Shown here: positions 1 to 8,864 of the stretch, piece after piece | Numbering within the stretch: position 1 is the stretch's first letter | How the letters are laid out: the number at the start of each line of letters is the position of its first letter | Assembly: GCA_013289985.1 (NCBI GenBank) | Contig: JABCYW010000006.1 | Span: forward strand, 29,694 to 93,693 | Reading direction: 5' to 3' | Length of the DNA stretch: 64,000 nt | Origin: Betaproteobacteria bacterium | GTDB taxonomy: Bacteria; Pseudomonadota; Gammaproteobacteria; Burkholderiales; Burkholderiaceae_C | Program-made: the position numbers and the translations under genes | Notes under the pieces: generated by a model | The model's input: only the letters and a program-made list of their open reading frames with translations | Told to the model about the DNA's origin: nothing | Databases searched by the model: none

Positions 1-1
1 C

Positions 2-904
2 CTGTCCAAGGTGGTCGGCAGCGTGCGCGCGAACTCGGAGTCCGTGGCCACCGCGTCGGCCCAGATCGCCCAGGGCAACCTGGACTTGAGCCAGCGGACC
101 GAGGAGCAGGCATCGGTGCTGGAAAAGACGGCCGCCGCGATGGAAGAGCTCAGCGCCACGGTGCGGCAGAACGCCGACAACGCCAGGCAGGCCAACCAGT
201 TGGCCGTGGATGCGAGCAACGTGGCCATTCAAGGCGGCGAGGTGGTCGGCCAGGTCGTCGACACCATGAGGGCCATCAACGACAGCTCGAAGAGGATCGC
301 CGACATCATCGGCGTGATCGACGGGATTGCCTTCCAGACCAACATCCTCGCGCTGAACGCGGCCGTGGAGGCGGCGCGCGCGGGCGAGCAGGGCCGCGGC
401 TTCGCCGTCGTCGCCGGCGAGGTGCGCAGCCTGGCCGGCCGTTCGGCCGACGCGGCCAAGGAGATCAAGAGCCTGATCGGTGCGAGCGTGGAACGCGTCG
501 AGCAAGGAACGGCGCTGGCGGACCACGCCGGCGCGACCATGTCGGAGGTGGTCGGTTCGATCAAGCGCGTGACCGACATCATGAGCGAGATCAGCGTCGC
601 AAGCGCCGAACAAAGCGCCGGGGTCGCACAGGTCGCCACGGCCGTCAGCCAGATGGACCGGGTCACGCAGCAGAACGCAGCGCTTGTCGAGGAAAGCGCG
701 GCCGCTGCCGAGAGCCTGAAATCGCAGGCTATGGAACTCGTGCAGATCGTGGCGGTCTTCAAGCTCGCGCAGGAGGACTCGGCGCGTCAAGAGGCCCTCG
801 ACGAGGGGGTCGGGGCAAGTGTCGCCAAGGCCGGTTGCAACGAGATGGGCTGCAGTAGCCTGGATGGGCCGTTCCCGGAGACCTCGGGCGCGCGGTATCC
901 GTAG
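2..904 (+). CDS. Methyl-accepting chemotaxis protein, C-terminal part (5' end outside window)
   Basis: The reading frame is already open at the window edge, so the sensor, membrane and HAMP regions lie to the left. What remains is the cytoplasmic signalling rod. It is a long alanine/glutamate-rich coiled coil with the highly conserved hairpin tip ([20 protein letters not shown], then [12 protein letters not shown]) at about bases 325-430. The tip binds CheA and CheW and controls kinase activity. The stretch before it ([21 protein letters not shown]) and the return helix ([16 protein letters not shown]) are typical of Burkholderiales receptors. About 45 non-helical residues follow, with no clear CheR/CheB pentapeptide. 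Ligand specificity cannot be judged from this part. Confidence 0.95.
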   Translation: MSKVVGSVRANSESVATASAQIAQGNLDLSQRTEEQASVLEKTAAAMEELSATVRQNADNARQANQLAVDASNVAIQGGEVVGQVVDTMRAINDSSKRIADIIGVIDGIAFQTNILALNAAVEAARAGEQGRGFAVVAGEVRSLAGRSADAAKEIKSLIGASVERVEQGTALADHAGATMSEVVGSIKRVTDIMSEISVASAEQSAGVAQVATAVSQMDRVTQQNAALVEESAAAAESLKSQAMELVQIVAVFKLAQEDSARQEALDEGVGASVAKAGCNEMGCSSLDGPFPETSGARYP

Positions 905-992
905 CCTGAAGATTCGAGTTCGTCTAGCGTCTGTTGAGGGGTGTCTGGAAGCCAAGCACCGCCACTCGTCGAAACCGGAAGCAGCCCGCCTT

Positions 993-1178
993 TCATTGCT
1001 CAGGACGATTTGCTCCCGGCCTTTCGCAGACGGACTCCACAAGGATCTCGCCCACGTCCACGGTGGTGTAGTGGCAGACTGGCTTGTTGCCGGCGATAAC
1101 TTCTCCCGGCCTGGCGCTATTGAGTGAGGCGCAGGCGCAAAGGGACAGCGCTACGCTTGCAAGAATCCAGTGACGCAT
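993..1178 (-). CDS. Small predicted lipoprotein (61 aa)
   Basis: I start this at the ATG at 1178, preceded by GGAGA at a good distance. The frame stays open further upstream, but that part looks non-coding. The product begins MRHWILASVALSLCACASLN, a short basic start, a hydrophobic core and an L-C-A-C lipobox, so it should be lipidated and anchored in the envelope. The remaining roughly 40 residues contain two more cysteines (KPVCHYT and VESVCERP) that could form a disulfide. It lies 149 bases behind the RND pump gene on the same strand and may be read with it. I do not recognise the family. Confidence 0.55.
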   Translation of the reverse strand: MRHWILASVALSLCACASLNSARPGEVIAGNKPVCHYTTVDVGEILVESVCERPGANRPEQ

Positions 1179-1327
1179 GGGATGGTCTCCAATGAAGGGC
1201 TTGGGTTTGAAGTTGTGATCTCCGCCAAGCGGATAGGAGTCATACCGGCGCAGCCCATCAGATATTCCAAGGTCAAGAGCCTCTGGCCCTGCAGCGCGAA
1301 GCCAAGGAAAAGACATCTCAGCGCCGA

Positions 1328-4300
1328 TTACAGCTCGAACCTTGAATCCGGCTGAAGCGAGGGACGCCGATCTTCACCGGATTTCTCGATCATCCGCTCC
1401 CTGGTCACGAGGCTGAACACGACAGGCACAACCAGGAGGCTGAGCCCCGTGGACGTCAGGAGCCCGCCAATGACGGCGATCGCCATCGGCTCCCTGAAGC
1501 TCGCATCCGCGCCGAATCCAAGAACGATGGGCACCAGGCCCGAGATCATGGCCACTGTCGTCATCACGATCGGTCGCGCACGCTTGTGGCAGGCGTCGCG
1601 CATCGCCGCGCGCGCGTCGAGTCCCCGTTCGCGCATTCCGACCAGCGCATACTCGACCAGCAGGATCGAATTCTTGGTCACGACGCCCATGAGCATCACC
1701 ATGCCGATCAGCGATGGGATGTTCAGCTGCGCGTGGGTCGCCAGGAGCGCGACAAACGCGCCTCCGAGCGAGAGCGGAAGTGCCGAGAGGATGGTCAGCG
1801 GCTGGATGAAGTCGTGGAACAGCAGCACCAGGACGCAGTAGATTCCCAACACGCTGGCGGTCATGGCCAGTCCGAAGCCGGATATCAGGTCGTTCATGTT
1901 CTCGGCGTTCCCGGCGTCGCTCAGGGTGACGCCGGGAGGCAATTGCATGGCCGCGGGCAGGGCCCGGGCCGCCTGGACCGCGGCGCCCAGCGGCGTGGTG
2001 CCGAGGGCTGCCGTGACGGTGACGTAGCGACGCCGGTCGAACCGGTCGATCTCGTTCGGGCCGCTCTCGAGCGCGAGGCTGGCGACGCTGCTCAAGGGAA
2101 CGGTCCCGTCTCGAGAGGGGACGGGAAGATTTCCCAGCGACTGCATATCCGTGCGGAACCTGGCCGGAATCTGCACGGCAATCGGAATCTGTCGATCTTC
2201 GAGATTGAGCTTGGCCAGGCGGGCATCGAAGTCGGCGCGCGTCGCGACACGAACCGTACTGCCGATTGCTTCCGCAGTGACCCCCAGATCCGCGGCGCGT
2301 GCCGAGTCCGGCCGAATGATGATCTCGGGCCGCTCGAGGTTCGCGCTCGTCACGACGTTGGACAATCCGGGCAAGCTGCGGATCGCCCGCTCGAGCGATT
2401 TGGCGCTCTCGGTCAACGCGGCGTCATCGTCGCCCGCGAGGATGAGCTCGAGTCTCTCGTCGTCATTGCCGGACGCGAACGAAAAGCGTGCGCCGGGTAC
2501 GCCCAGGAAGCTCGTCCGAAGTGCCGCCTCGATGTCCTTCTTGGGTTTGCGCAGCGCGCGCCCGTCGAGAACCACCGTCATGGTTGCATGGCGCAGATCC
2601 GAACTCGTATCCTTGCCGCCTTGGCCGGCGACGGCCATCACGTGCGAAATGCCCGGCACTCCGCCGAGCGCGGCGCGGGCCGCTTCCGTGGTGACCATCG
2701 TGTCCCGCAACGAGGATCCTGGAGGGAGTTCGACGTTGACGTCGATCGATCCGTTGTCCGAACTCGGCAGCAAACCAGTCGACAGCAGGGGCACGAGAGC
2801 GAGTGACAGCGCGAAGAAGATCATCGCTCCGCCAAACGTCAGCTTCCGATGCGAGAGGCACCAGTCGACCGCGCGCATGTAGCGCCTCATGCTGCCGGTC
2901 TCGCGTTCGACGTGTCCACCTCCCGGCCTGAGCCAGCGTGCCGCCATGACCGGTGTCAGCAGACGAGCGACGAGGAGCGACGCGAGGACCGCGAGCGCCG
3001 CAGTCCATCCGAATTCCCGGAAGAACAGGCCCGGGACACTGTTCATCATCGACGTGGGAACGAAGACGGCGGCGAGCGTCAGCGTCGTGGCGACAACCGC
3101 AAGCCCGATTTCGTCGACGGCATCGCCGGTCGCCTCAAGAACGGTCTTCCCGTTTCGAACATGTCGAACGATGTTCTCGATTTCGACGATGGCGTCATCC
3201 ACCAGAATTCCGACGACGGCAGCGAGCGCGAGCAACGTGATCGTGTTCAGCGAGAACCCGAACCACTTCATGGCAGCAAAGACCGGGATGACGGAGAGCG
3301 GCAGGGCGGAAGCTGCAACCAGGGTGGCGCGCCAGTCCCGCAGGAACCACCATACGACCAGGACGGCCAGCACGGCGCCTTCGTAGAGCATGTCCATCGA
3401 CCCCCGGTATTGCTCCCGGGTGTAGTCGACATTGTTCGAGACCTGCGTGATCACCAGGCCGGGCTTCTTCGCCGCGAGCGCGGCGAGAGCCGCCTGCACG
3501 CCGTCGTCCAGCGAGACCTCGCCCTCGCCGAGCGCACGGTAGACCCGGAACCCGACGACGGGACGCCCGTCCAGGAGCGCCGCCTGCGTCGGATCGGCCG
3601 TGCCGTCGCGAATGGTCGCCACCTGGTCGAGCGCCACTCGCTGGCCGCTCGCGGTGAGGATGGCCAGGCGGCCCAGATCCTGCGCCTGCCTGACGGTTGC
3701 GAGGACGCGCATGGCCTGCTCTCCGCCGCCCACTTGACCTCGGCCGCCGGAAGACTGCTGCTGGGTCCGGCCCAGCGCCAGCGAGATGTCCGCCGCCGTG
3801 ACCCCGAGAGACGCCATGCGCGTCGGATCCACGTCGACCCGCACCTCGCGCTGGCTGCCGCCGAGCCGCTCGACCCGGCCGACGCCCGGGACGGCGGACA
3901 ACGACTTGATCAGCGTTCCGTCGACGAACCACGAGAGATCTGATTCGTCCATTCGCGAATCGCTCACGGCATAGGTGGAGACCGGATCGTCGAAGGCAAA
4001 CGGCGCGGATACCCGTGGCGGATCAAGATCCGCGGGCAACTGCGAGCGAATGCGGTCCACGGCGTCCTTCACCTCGATGAGGGCATCCGAGCGGTTCTTG
4101 CCGATCTCGTACTTCACGCGCACCTGAACCGCACCGTCCGTGATCGACGTTTCGATGTGCCTCACGCCCTGCAGGTTGGCGAGCGAGTCTTCGACCTTGC
4201 GCGCCACCTCCGTTTCGAGTTGGGCAGGCGCTGCGCCTTGCTGGCTCAGGTCGACCGCGACAGTAGGCAGTTGAAGGTCGGGCACGTACTGCACGTGCAG

Positions 4301-4393
4301 GCCGTTGAATCCCCACAATCCCGCAAGACAGAGGACGGCGAAGAGGAGGATGGCCGGCTTCGAGTTGCGCAGCGACCAGGTGGCGAAGTTCAT
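1328..4393 (-). CDS. RND efflux transporter, inner-membrane pump subunit (HAE1/AcrB-like)
   Basis: This 1021-residue protein has the normal length of a hydrophobe/amphiphile-efflux RND pump, which exports drugs or toxic organics using the proton gradient. The N-terminal membrane helix (about residues 13-30) is followed by a porter domain. The proton-relay pair is visible as GILVDDAIVEIEN with Asp399-Asp400 in TM4, and the second half repeats the pattern. The closest textbook relatives by feel are MdtB/MdtC-type pumps. It is the last gene of a three-gene minus-strand operon: it starts 6 bases after the adaptor stop, and the outer-membrane factor is encoded upstream. The substrate is not predictable. 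Confidence 0.93.
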   Translation of the reverse strand: MNFATWSLRNSKPAILLFAVLCLAGLWGFNGLHVQYVPDLQLPTVAVDLSQQGAAPAQLETEVARKVEDSLANLQGVRHIETSITDGAVQVRVKYEIGKNRSDALIEVKDAVDRIRSQLPADLDPPRVSAPFAFDDPVSTYAVSDSRMDESDLSWFVDGTLIKSLSAVPGVGRVERLGGSQREVRVDVDPTRMASLGVTAADISLALGRTQQQSSGGRGQVGGGEQAMRVLATVRQAQDLGRLAILTASGQRVALDQVATIRDGTADPTQAALLDGRPVVGFRVYRALGEGEVSLDDGVQAALAALAAKKPGLVITQVSNNVDYTREQYRGSMDMLYEGAVLAVLVVWWFLRDWRATLVAASALPLSVIPVFAAMKWFGFSLNTITLLALAAVVGILVDDAIVEIENIVRHVRNGKTVLEATGDAVDEIGLAVVATTLTLAAVFVPTSMMNSVPGLFFREFGWTAALAVLASLLVARLLTPVMAARWLRPGGGHVERETGSMRRYMRAVDWCLSHRKLTFGGAMIFFALSLALVPLLSTGLLPSSDNGSIDVNVELPPGSSLRDTMVTTEAARAALGGVPGISHVMAVAGQGGKDTSSDLRHATMTVVLDGRALRKPKKDIEAALRTSFLGVPGARFSFASGNDDERLELILAGDDDAALTESAKSLERAIRSLPGLSNVVTSANLERPEIIIRPDSARAADLGVTAEAIGSTVRVATRADFDARLAKLNLEDRQIPIAVQIPARFRTDMQSLGNLPVPSRDGTVPLSSVASLALESGPNEIDRFDRRRYVTVTAALGTTPLGAAVQAARALPAAMQLPPGVTLSDAGNAENMNDLISGFGLAMTASVLGIYCVLVLLFHDFIQPLTILSALPLSLGGAFVALLATHAQLNIPSLIGMVMLMGVVTKNSILLVEYALVGMRERGLDARAAMRDACHKRARPIVMTTVAMISGLVPIVLGFGADASFREPMAIAVIGGLLTSTGLSLLVVPVVFSLVTRERMIEKSGEDRRPSLQPDSRFEL

Positions 4394-4399
4394 GGGCGA

Positions 4400-5575
4400 T
4401 CAGCCTTCGAGTCCGGGTTTCGGATTCGCATCCGAGAGGTTCACCAGGTCGCCTTCATCGAGAAAGTTGGCACCTCTCGCCACGACCCTTGCTCCGCTGT
4501 TCAAGCCCTCGGTGATCTCGACTTCGTTGCCCAATCGGCGTCCGACAGTGACGCGCCTGATCGAGACGACCGGCCCGTCGCGACCCGTCTCGATTGCCGC
4601 CACCACGTCGCGTCCGTCGCGCACCAATACGCTGACGGCTGGAACGACGCGCGCCGGACTCGATGGCAATTCGATGTGCGCGGCGGCGAACATGCCCGCC
4701 CGCGCGGAGCTGCCGGTATCGATGTCCGCAAAGACGGCACCGAGGCGTGTCTGCGCGTTCATCGACGGTGCGATGCGCGAAACGTGGCCGGTCGCCGAGC
4801 TTCCATCGGGAAGGACGATTCGCACGAGTTGGCCCGCATGAACCGAGGAGACCTGGGCCGCCGTGACTTCGCCCTGCCACTGCAGGCGATTGCGCCGGAT
4901 GAGGCGAAAGAGTTCCTGGCCCGCCGGTTCGACGGCACCCAGCCCCACCGACCTCGACGCGATCACACCCGCGTCGGGGGCGACGATCACGGCCTGCTTC
5001 AGCTGCAGATCCTGCGCTTCGAGATGCGCCTCGGCGGCCGCGACCTGCGCATGCGTCGTCGCAGCCTGCGTCTTGGCCTGCAGGAGATCTTGTTCGCTGA
5101 CGGCCCCGCCGTCATGCAACTCTTGCGCGCGTGCAAACTCGGCGTCGGCGCGTGCCGCGGCCGCACGCGCCTGGGACAGGTCCGCCTGAAGCGCGGCCTG
5201 CGCTGCCCGGACGGTGTCCAGATCGAAGCGCACCAACGCCTGGCCGCGGACCACGACATCGCCGACGTCGACCAGCACGTCGGACACCCGCAGGCCGCCG
5301 ACGACAGTGCCGACGCTCGCCTCTTGCCAGGCGGCGATGCTTCCGTTGGCTTCGATCACCTGCGGCCAGTCGCGCGACTGGACGGTGGCTGACGTGACGG
5401 TCAGCGCGGCGACGCCTGGCGCAGCACGTTGGGTCGTGCCGGAGTCGGCCGCGCCGCCTCGGGAGTGGATCACGGCGCCGGTCGTGGCAACGACGACCGT
5501 GGCGAGCAAGAGGGCCACGGGGCGGTAGCGGTGAAGGACGCTGCGCATCGCCCTTGTCGAGTGTTCATTGAGCAT
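4400..5575 (-). CDS. RND efflux periplasmic adaptor (HlyD/MFP family)
   Basis: Membrane-fusion protein linking the pump to the outer-membrane channel. I choose the ATG at 5575, which overlaps the upstream outer-membrane factor gene by 11 bases; the longer frame adds a proline/arginine-rich stretch unlike a coding region. The 391-residue product has an N-terminal anchor (VALLLATVVVATTGAVIH), a lipoyl-like half (PQVIEANGSIAAWQEASVG), a long alpha-hairpin coiled coil rich in Ala/Gln/Glu (about residues 110-175), the matching lipoyl half (VIVAPDAGVIASRSVGLG) and beta-barrel/membrane-proximal domains. A second ATG at 5548 is possible. It is co-transcribed with its neighbours. Confidence 0.9.
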   Translation of the reverse strand: MLNEHSTRAMRSVLHRYRPVALLLATVVVATTGAVIHSRGGAADSGTTQRAAPGVAALTVTSATVQSRDWPQVIEANGSIAAWQEASVGTVVGGLRVSDVLVDVGDVVVRGQALVRFDLDTVRAAQAALQADLSQARAAAARADAEFARAQELHDGGAVSEQDLLQAKTQAATTHAQVAAAEAHLEAQDLQLKQAVIVAPDAGVIASRSVGLGAVEPAGQELFRLIRRNRLQWQGEVTAAQVSSVHAGQLVRIVLPDGSSATGHVSRIAPSMNAQTRLGAVFADIDTGSSARAGMFAAAHIELPSSPARVVPAVSVLVRDGRDVVAAIETGRDGPVVSIRRVTVGRRLGNEVEITEGLNSGARVVARGANFLDEGDLVNLSDANPKPGLEG

Positions 5576-7136
5576 GGTCTGCGTCGTCCTTTGATCCGGA
5601 TACGGAGTTGGATGTGAACGCGACTCCCTGGTCGCCTGTCGCGCGAACGAGCGCGATCCAGGCCTGGGAGCGGTCCTTGGCGGCGGTGACGGCGTTTCGC
5701 GAGGCGATGGCGTATTGGCGCTGGGCATCCTCGAGATCGAGGAGCGTGCTGGCGCCGACCCTCCACTGAAGCCGGGCTATTCGCATCGATGTCCGTGCGG
5801 CGGCGACCGCATGTTGCGTAGCCTCCTCGCGGCTGCTTGCCGATGACGCGGCGAGCAGCGCGTTCTCGATGTCCTGCGCGCTCGAGCGAACGGCCGAAAC
5901 GACCTTGGCGACGGCCTCTCGATAGCGTGCATTGGCGCCGTCGATCTGCGAGTTCGCGAGACCACCGTCGACGATCGCGCCTGATAGCGCAGCGCCGGCC
6001 GACCACGTGGTGTAGTTCAGGGCTTGACCGCCGAAGCTCAGCCATTGTCCTGTCAGCAGGGACAGGAGATTCAGGCGCGGATAGCGACTGGCCTGGGCCG
6101 CGTCGAGGTCCGAAGCTGCTGCAGCGACTTCTCTCTGCGCCGACATCACCGATGGATTTGATGCAAGAACGATCGCGGGAACGGCAATCCCGACGGCGGG
6201 TGCGTCCGGCAACACGACGAGCGCGTCATCGGTCGCCGACACCTCGCAGGCGGCCGCAGTGTCCGAACCATCGAGCTGGCAAGCCGTGGTTCCTCGCACC
6301 AAAGGTTCGCGCAACAGGTCGCGCACCTGGTCGGCATCGCGTCCGCTGAGAGCCACGATGGCGTTCAGGTCTCGTCCGCAGGCTTCTCGCTGACTGAGCT
6401 CGTCGGTACGTGCAAGATCCACGTCGTTGACGGCGCGCGCCTCGTCGATCGCCGCGCTCATGCCCGCAGCGACTTTGCGACGGGTCAGTTGCAGCGTCGT
6501 TCGGCGCGATGCGGCTTCCCATCGGCGTACTTCGCGCAAGTAGTTGCAGGAGCGCCATTCGACGACCCGATCCGCGACCTGGGCCGCGAGCGCGACTCGC
6601 ATGGCCTCGGCGTCGATCGTTCTCGCATCGAGCCGTTGCTGGGCGGCTCGTTGCTGCGCCCTGATGCGCCCGAAAAGGTCGAGTTCCCAGCTCAAGCTGA
6701 GGCCGGCCGTACTCGATGTGCCGACCTGCGTGACGCTGCTGTTGCTGGAGACTTGGCTGCTGCCGCGCGTCACGGAGCCGCTGCCCGATATTTGTGGGCG
6801 GCCCGCGGCCTGGGACTCGCCGGCCGCCGCCGACGCGGCGTCCATCCGGGCGACCGCCTGCGCAAGGTCGGGGCTGTCTTTCAACGTGGCGTCGACCAGC
6901 GCGTTGATCGCGGGATCATTCAGCAGCGTCCACCACGCAGGGGCAGCCTGCACCTGATCGTCCAGTCGCGGGGCAGCCTGTACCGAAGCGTCCCAATGCG
7001 ATGGCGTCACCAGCGAGACGTCGTGCCTGGGAACTTGTTGGCAGCCAAACAGGAAAAGCGCGCTTGCAGGAACCAGTGCCTTGTTGATGGCGCGGACGAC
7101 CGGTGCGCGTGCGCGGCGCGAGAGATCTTTGTGCAT
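5565..7136 (-). CDS. RND efflux outer-membrane factor (NodT family lipoprotein)
   Basis: TolC/OprM-like outer-membrane channel of 523 residues, the normal size. The N-terminus has a signal peptide ending in a lipobox (ALFLFGC, Cys32), so it is probably a lipoprotein. Two repeats of the efflux-protein fold follow, with family signatures such as LSWELDLFGRIRAQQRAAQQR and, in the second half, LNLLSLLTGQW and RVGASTLLDLEDAQRQ near the C-terminus. It is the first gene of the efflux operon, and its start lies opposite the mipA-like gene, so the 230-base gap between them must hold divergent promoters. Confidence 0.92.
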   Translation of the reverse strand: MHKDLSRRARAPVVRAINKALVPASALFLFGCQQVPRHDVSLVTPSHWDASVQAAPRLDDQVQAAPAWWTLLNDPAINALVDATLKDSPDLAQAVARMDAASAAAGESQAAGRPQISGSGSVTRGSSQVSSNSSVTQVGTSSTAGLSLSWELDLFGRIRAQQRAAQQRLDARTIDAEAMRVALAAQVADRVVEWRSCNYLREVRRWEAASRRTTLQLTRRKVAAGMSAAIDEARAVNDVDLARTDELSQREACGRDLNAIVALSGRDADQVRDLLREPLVRGTTACQLDGSDTAAACEVSATDDALVVLPDAPAVGIAVPAIVLASNPSVMSAQREVAAAASDLDAAQASRYPRLNLLSLLTGQWLSFGGQALNYTTWSAGAALSGAIVDGGLANSQIDGANARYREAVAKVVSAVRSSAQDIENALLAASSASSREEATQHAVAAARTSMRIARLQWRVGASTLLDLEDAQRQYAIASRNAVTAAKDRSQAWIALVRATGDQGVAFTSNSVSGSKDDADHAQ

Positions 7137-7249
7137 TGGGAGGGGCGGTTGAGGCTTGTCAGGTGCGACGACGTCGACATGCAGCGCGCCATGCTCGTCG
7201 GACCTGCATTACTTGCCCCTTACGCTTGAGGCGAATCGATGACCCGTCA

Positions 7250-7270
7250 CTGAAAGTTGCCCGATTTCAG
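7250..7270. promoter_or_regulatory. Inverted repeat upstream of the mipA-like gene (possible operator)
   Basis: CTGAAA and TTTCAG form a perfect 6-base inverted repeat with a 9-base spacer. It lies about 100 bases before the mipA-like start, inside the 230-base gap between that gene and the divergent efflux operon. It could be an operator for the neighbouring OmpR-type regulator. A repeat this short can also arise by chance. Confidence 0.25.
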
Positions 7271-7367
7271 GTCGGATTCAGCGATGGGCGCGCGGGGAAA
7301 ATACGGTAAGGCACGCGTAACGTGGTTCGCTCGAACATGTGGTTCCGCTCACCAAATGGAAGTCCCC

Positions 7368-8165
7368 ATGCCTGTCCTGAATCACTCCCGCCTGCCGTTC
7401 GTCCTGGCGGCAATCCTCGCTGTTCTGCAAGCGCCCGCCGCGTGGGCGGAAGACCACGACGACGCGGACCGCGCAGATGAGCAAGACGGTTCGAAGTGGG
7501 GGTTGGGCGTCGGCGCCAGCATCACGCACAGCCAGTACAAGGGCATCAGCAAGGACAACAGCTTCCTCCCGCTGGTCACCTACGAGAGCAAGTACGCGAA
7601 GCTCTTCGGAAATGTTCTTGACATCAAGCTGCCATCCGAAGGGCCGCTCGACTTCTCGCTGCGGACGAAAGTAGCCCTCGGCGAGGGATACAAGGCATCG
7701 AAGTCGCCGTACCTCTCCGGCATGAAGTCGCGCAACGGGTCGATCTACCTTGGCGCCGCGACTACCTTGCACGCCGGTTTCGCCGACCTGTCCTTTGACT
7801 ACCTCAAGGATGTTTCTGGAAACAGCAAGGGTTCTCAGCTTCAGTTCGGCATCGACCACTCGTTCACCTTTGATCGTCGATATCAGGTGACCCCCCATGC
7901 AGGCGTCACGAGACTCGATGCGAAGTACGTGGACTACTACTATGGAGTCAAGGCGTCGGAAGCCACCGCGACACGGCCGGCGTACCTTGGAAGGTCCACG
8001 ACCGAGACGGAGTTCGGCGTACGATTCGGGTTCCTGATTGATCGGAACCAGCGCTTGCTCCTCGACGTTTCCGACACGCACTGGGGATCTGGCATCTCCA
8101 ACAGCCCGATCGTCGACAAGAAGTCCACGCCTGGCTTCAAGATCGGCTACATCTACGGCTTCTGA
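7368..8165 (+). CDS. MipA/OmpV family outer-membrane protein
   Basis: I start at the ATG at 7368, where GGAAG sits 5 bases upstream; an in-frame ATG at 7356 lacks such a site. The 265-residue product has a clear signal peptide ending AWA-ED, then beta-barrel sequence with alternating hydrophobic/aromatic strands. MipA/OmpV hallmarks include WGLGVGASITHSQYKG near the mature N-terminus and a final strand ending FKIGYIYGF with terminal Phe. MipA relatives act as scaffolds for murein enzymes or as outer-membrane porins tied to drug and cation sensing. It is followed 12 bases later by a two-component system, an arrangement that suggests co-regulation. Confidence 0.88.
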   Translation: MPVLNHSRLPFVLAAILAVLQAPAAWAEDHDDADRADEQDGSKWGLGVGASITHSQYKGISKDNSFLPLVTYESKYAKLFGNVLDIKLPSEGPLDFSLRTKVALGEGYKASKSPYLSGMKSRNGSIYLGAATTLHAGFADLSFDYLKDVSGNSKGSQLQFGIDHSFTFDRRYQVTPHAGVTRLDAKYVDYYYGVKASEATATRPAYLGRSTTETEFGVRFGFLIDRNQRLLLDVSDTHWGSGISNSPIVDKKSTPGFKIGYIYGF

Positions 8166-8177
8166 TGAATCGCTGAC

Positions 8178-8864
8178 ATGTACCGCATCGCGCTTCTCGA
8201 GGACCACGACCGGATGGCGGATCTGATAGTCCGTGCCTTTGCAGGCGCGGGCATGGAAGCCGATGTCTTCGATCGGATCACGGCCGCACAGGCAGCGCTC
8301 GAAATGATGGAGTATTCCGCGCTGGTCGTGGACAGAGGCTTGCCTGATGGCGACGGCCTTTCATTCGTCAGGCAGCTTCGATCCAGGGGGAATGTCATTC
8401 CTTGCCTGGTGCTGACCGCGCGCAACGCGCTGCACGATCGAATCGAAGGCCTCGAGAACGGTGCCGACGACTACCTGACAAAGCCGTTTTCAGTGGATGA
8501 ACTGGTGGCGCGCGTGCGCGCCTTGCTGCGGCGACCACCGGTGTTGCGGGATCTGTCGCCCGAGTACGAGGGCTTGCAGATATTGCCCGAGCAAGGCCTT
8601 GCAAAGTGTGGAGACGAAACGATCTCGCTGGCGCCGGCCGAGCTGCAGATCATGCTGTCTCTTGTCAGGGTGCAGGGCCAGATCGTGCGCCGAACGAGCC
8701 TCGAAGCCGCCGCATGGGGGCTGTCGAACCCCGTGACGCCCAACGCGATGGACGTCGTCATGCATCGCTTGCGCAAGAAGCTCGGCGCCATCGGTTCGCG
8801 GCTCCAGCTCGTCAACATTCGCGGGCACGGCTACGCGCTGCGTGAGGTGGACGATGCGTCTTAG
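8178..8864 (+). CDS. Response regulator, OmpR/PhoB family
   Basis: This 228-residue DNA-binding response regulator has a receiver with the acidic pair in IALLEDHDR, the phospho-acceptor Asp in LVVDRGLPDGDG, and the conserved Lys in YLTKPFS. A short linker leads to a C-terminal winged helix (about residues 125-222) ending in VNIRGHGYALRE, the usual wing signature. It lies just behind the mipA-like gene and overlaps the kinase gene by 11 bases, so the three form an operon. Likely targets are its own operon and perhaps the divergent RND efflux genes. Confidence 0.94.
   Translation: MYRIALLEDHDRMADLIVRAFAGAGMEADVFDRITAAQAALEMMEYSALVVDRGLPDGDGLSFVRQLRSRGNVIPCLVLTARNALHDRIEGLENGADDYLTKPFSVDELVARVRALLRRPPVLRDLSPEYEGLQILPEQGLAKCGDETISLAPAELQIMLSLVRVQGQIVRRTSLEAAAWGLSNPVTPNAMDVVMHRLRKKLGAIGSRLQLVNIRGHGYALREVDDAS

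Noticed and set aside
1170..1316. Longer N-terminus for the small lipoprotein
   Set aside because: The upstream frame has no ribosome site and would bury the signal peptide; the ATG at 1178 has both a site and a lipobox.
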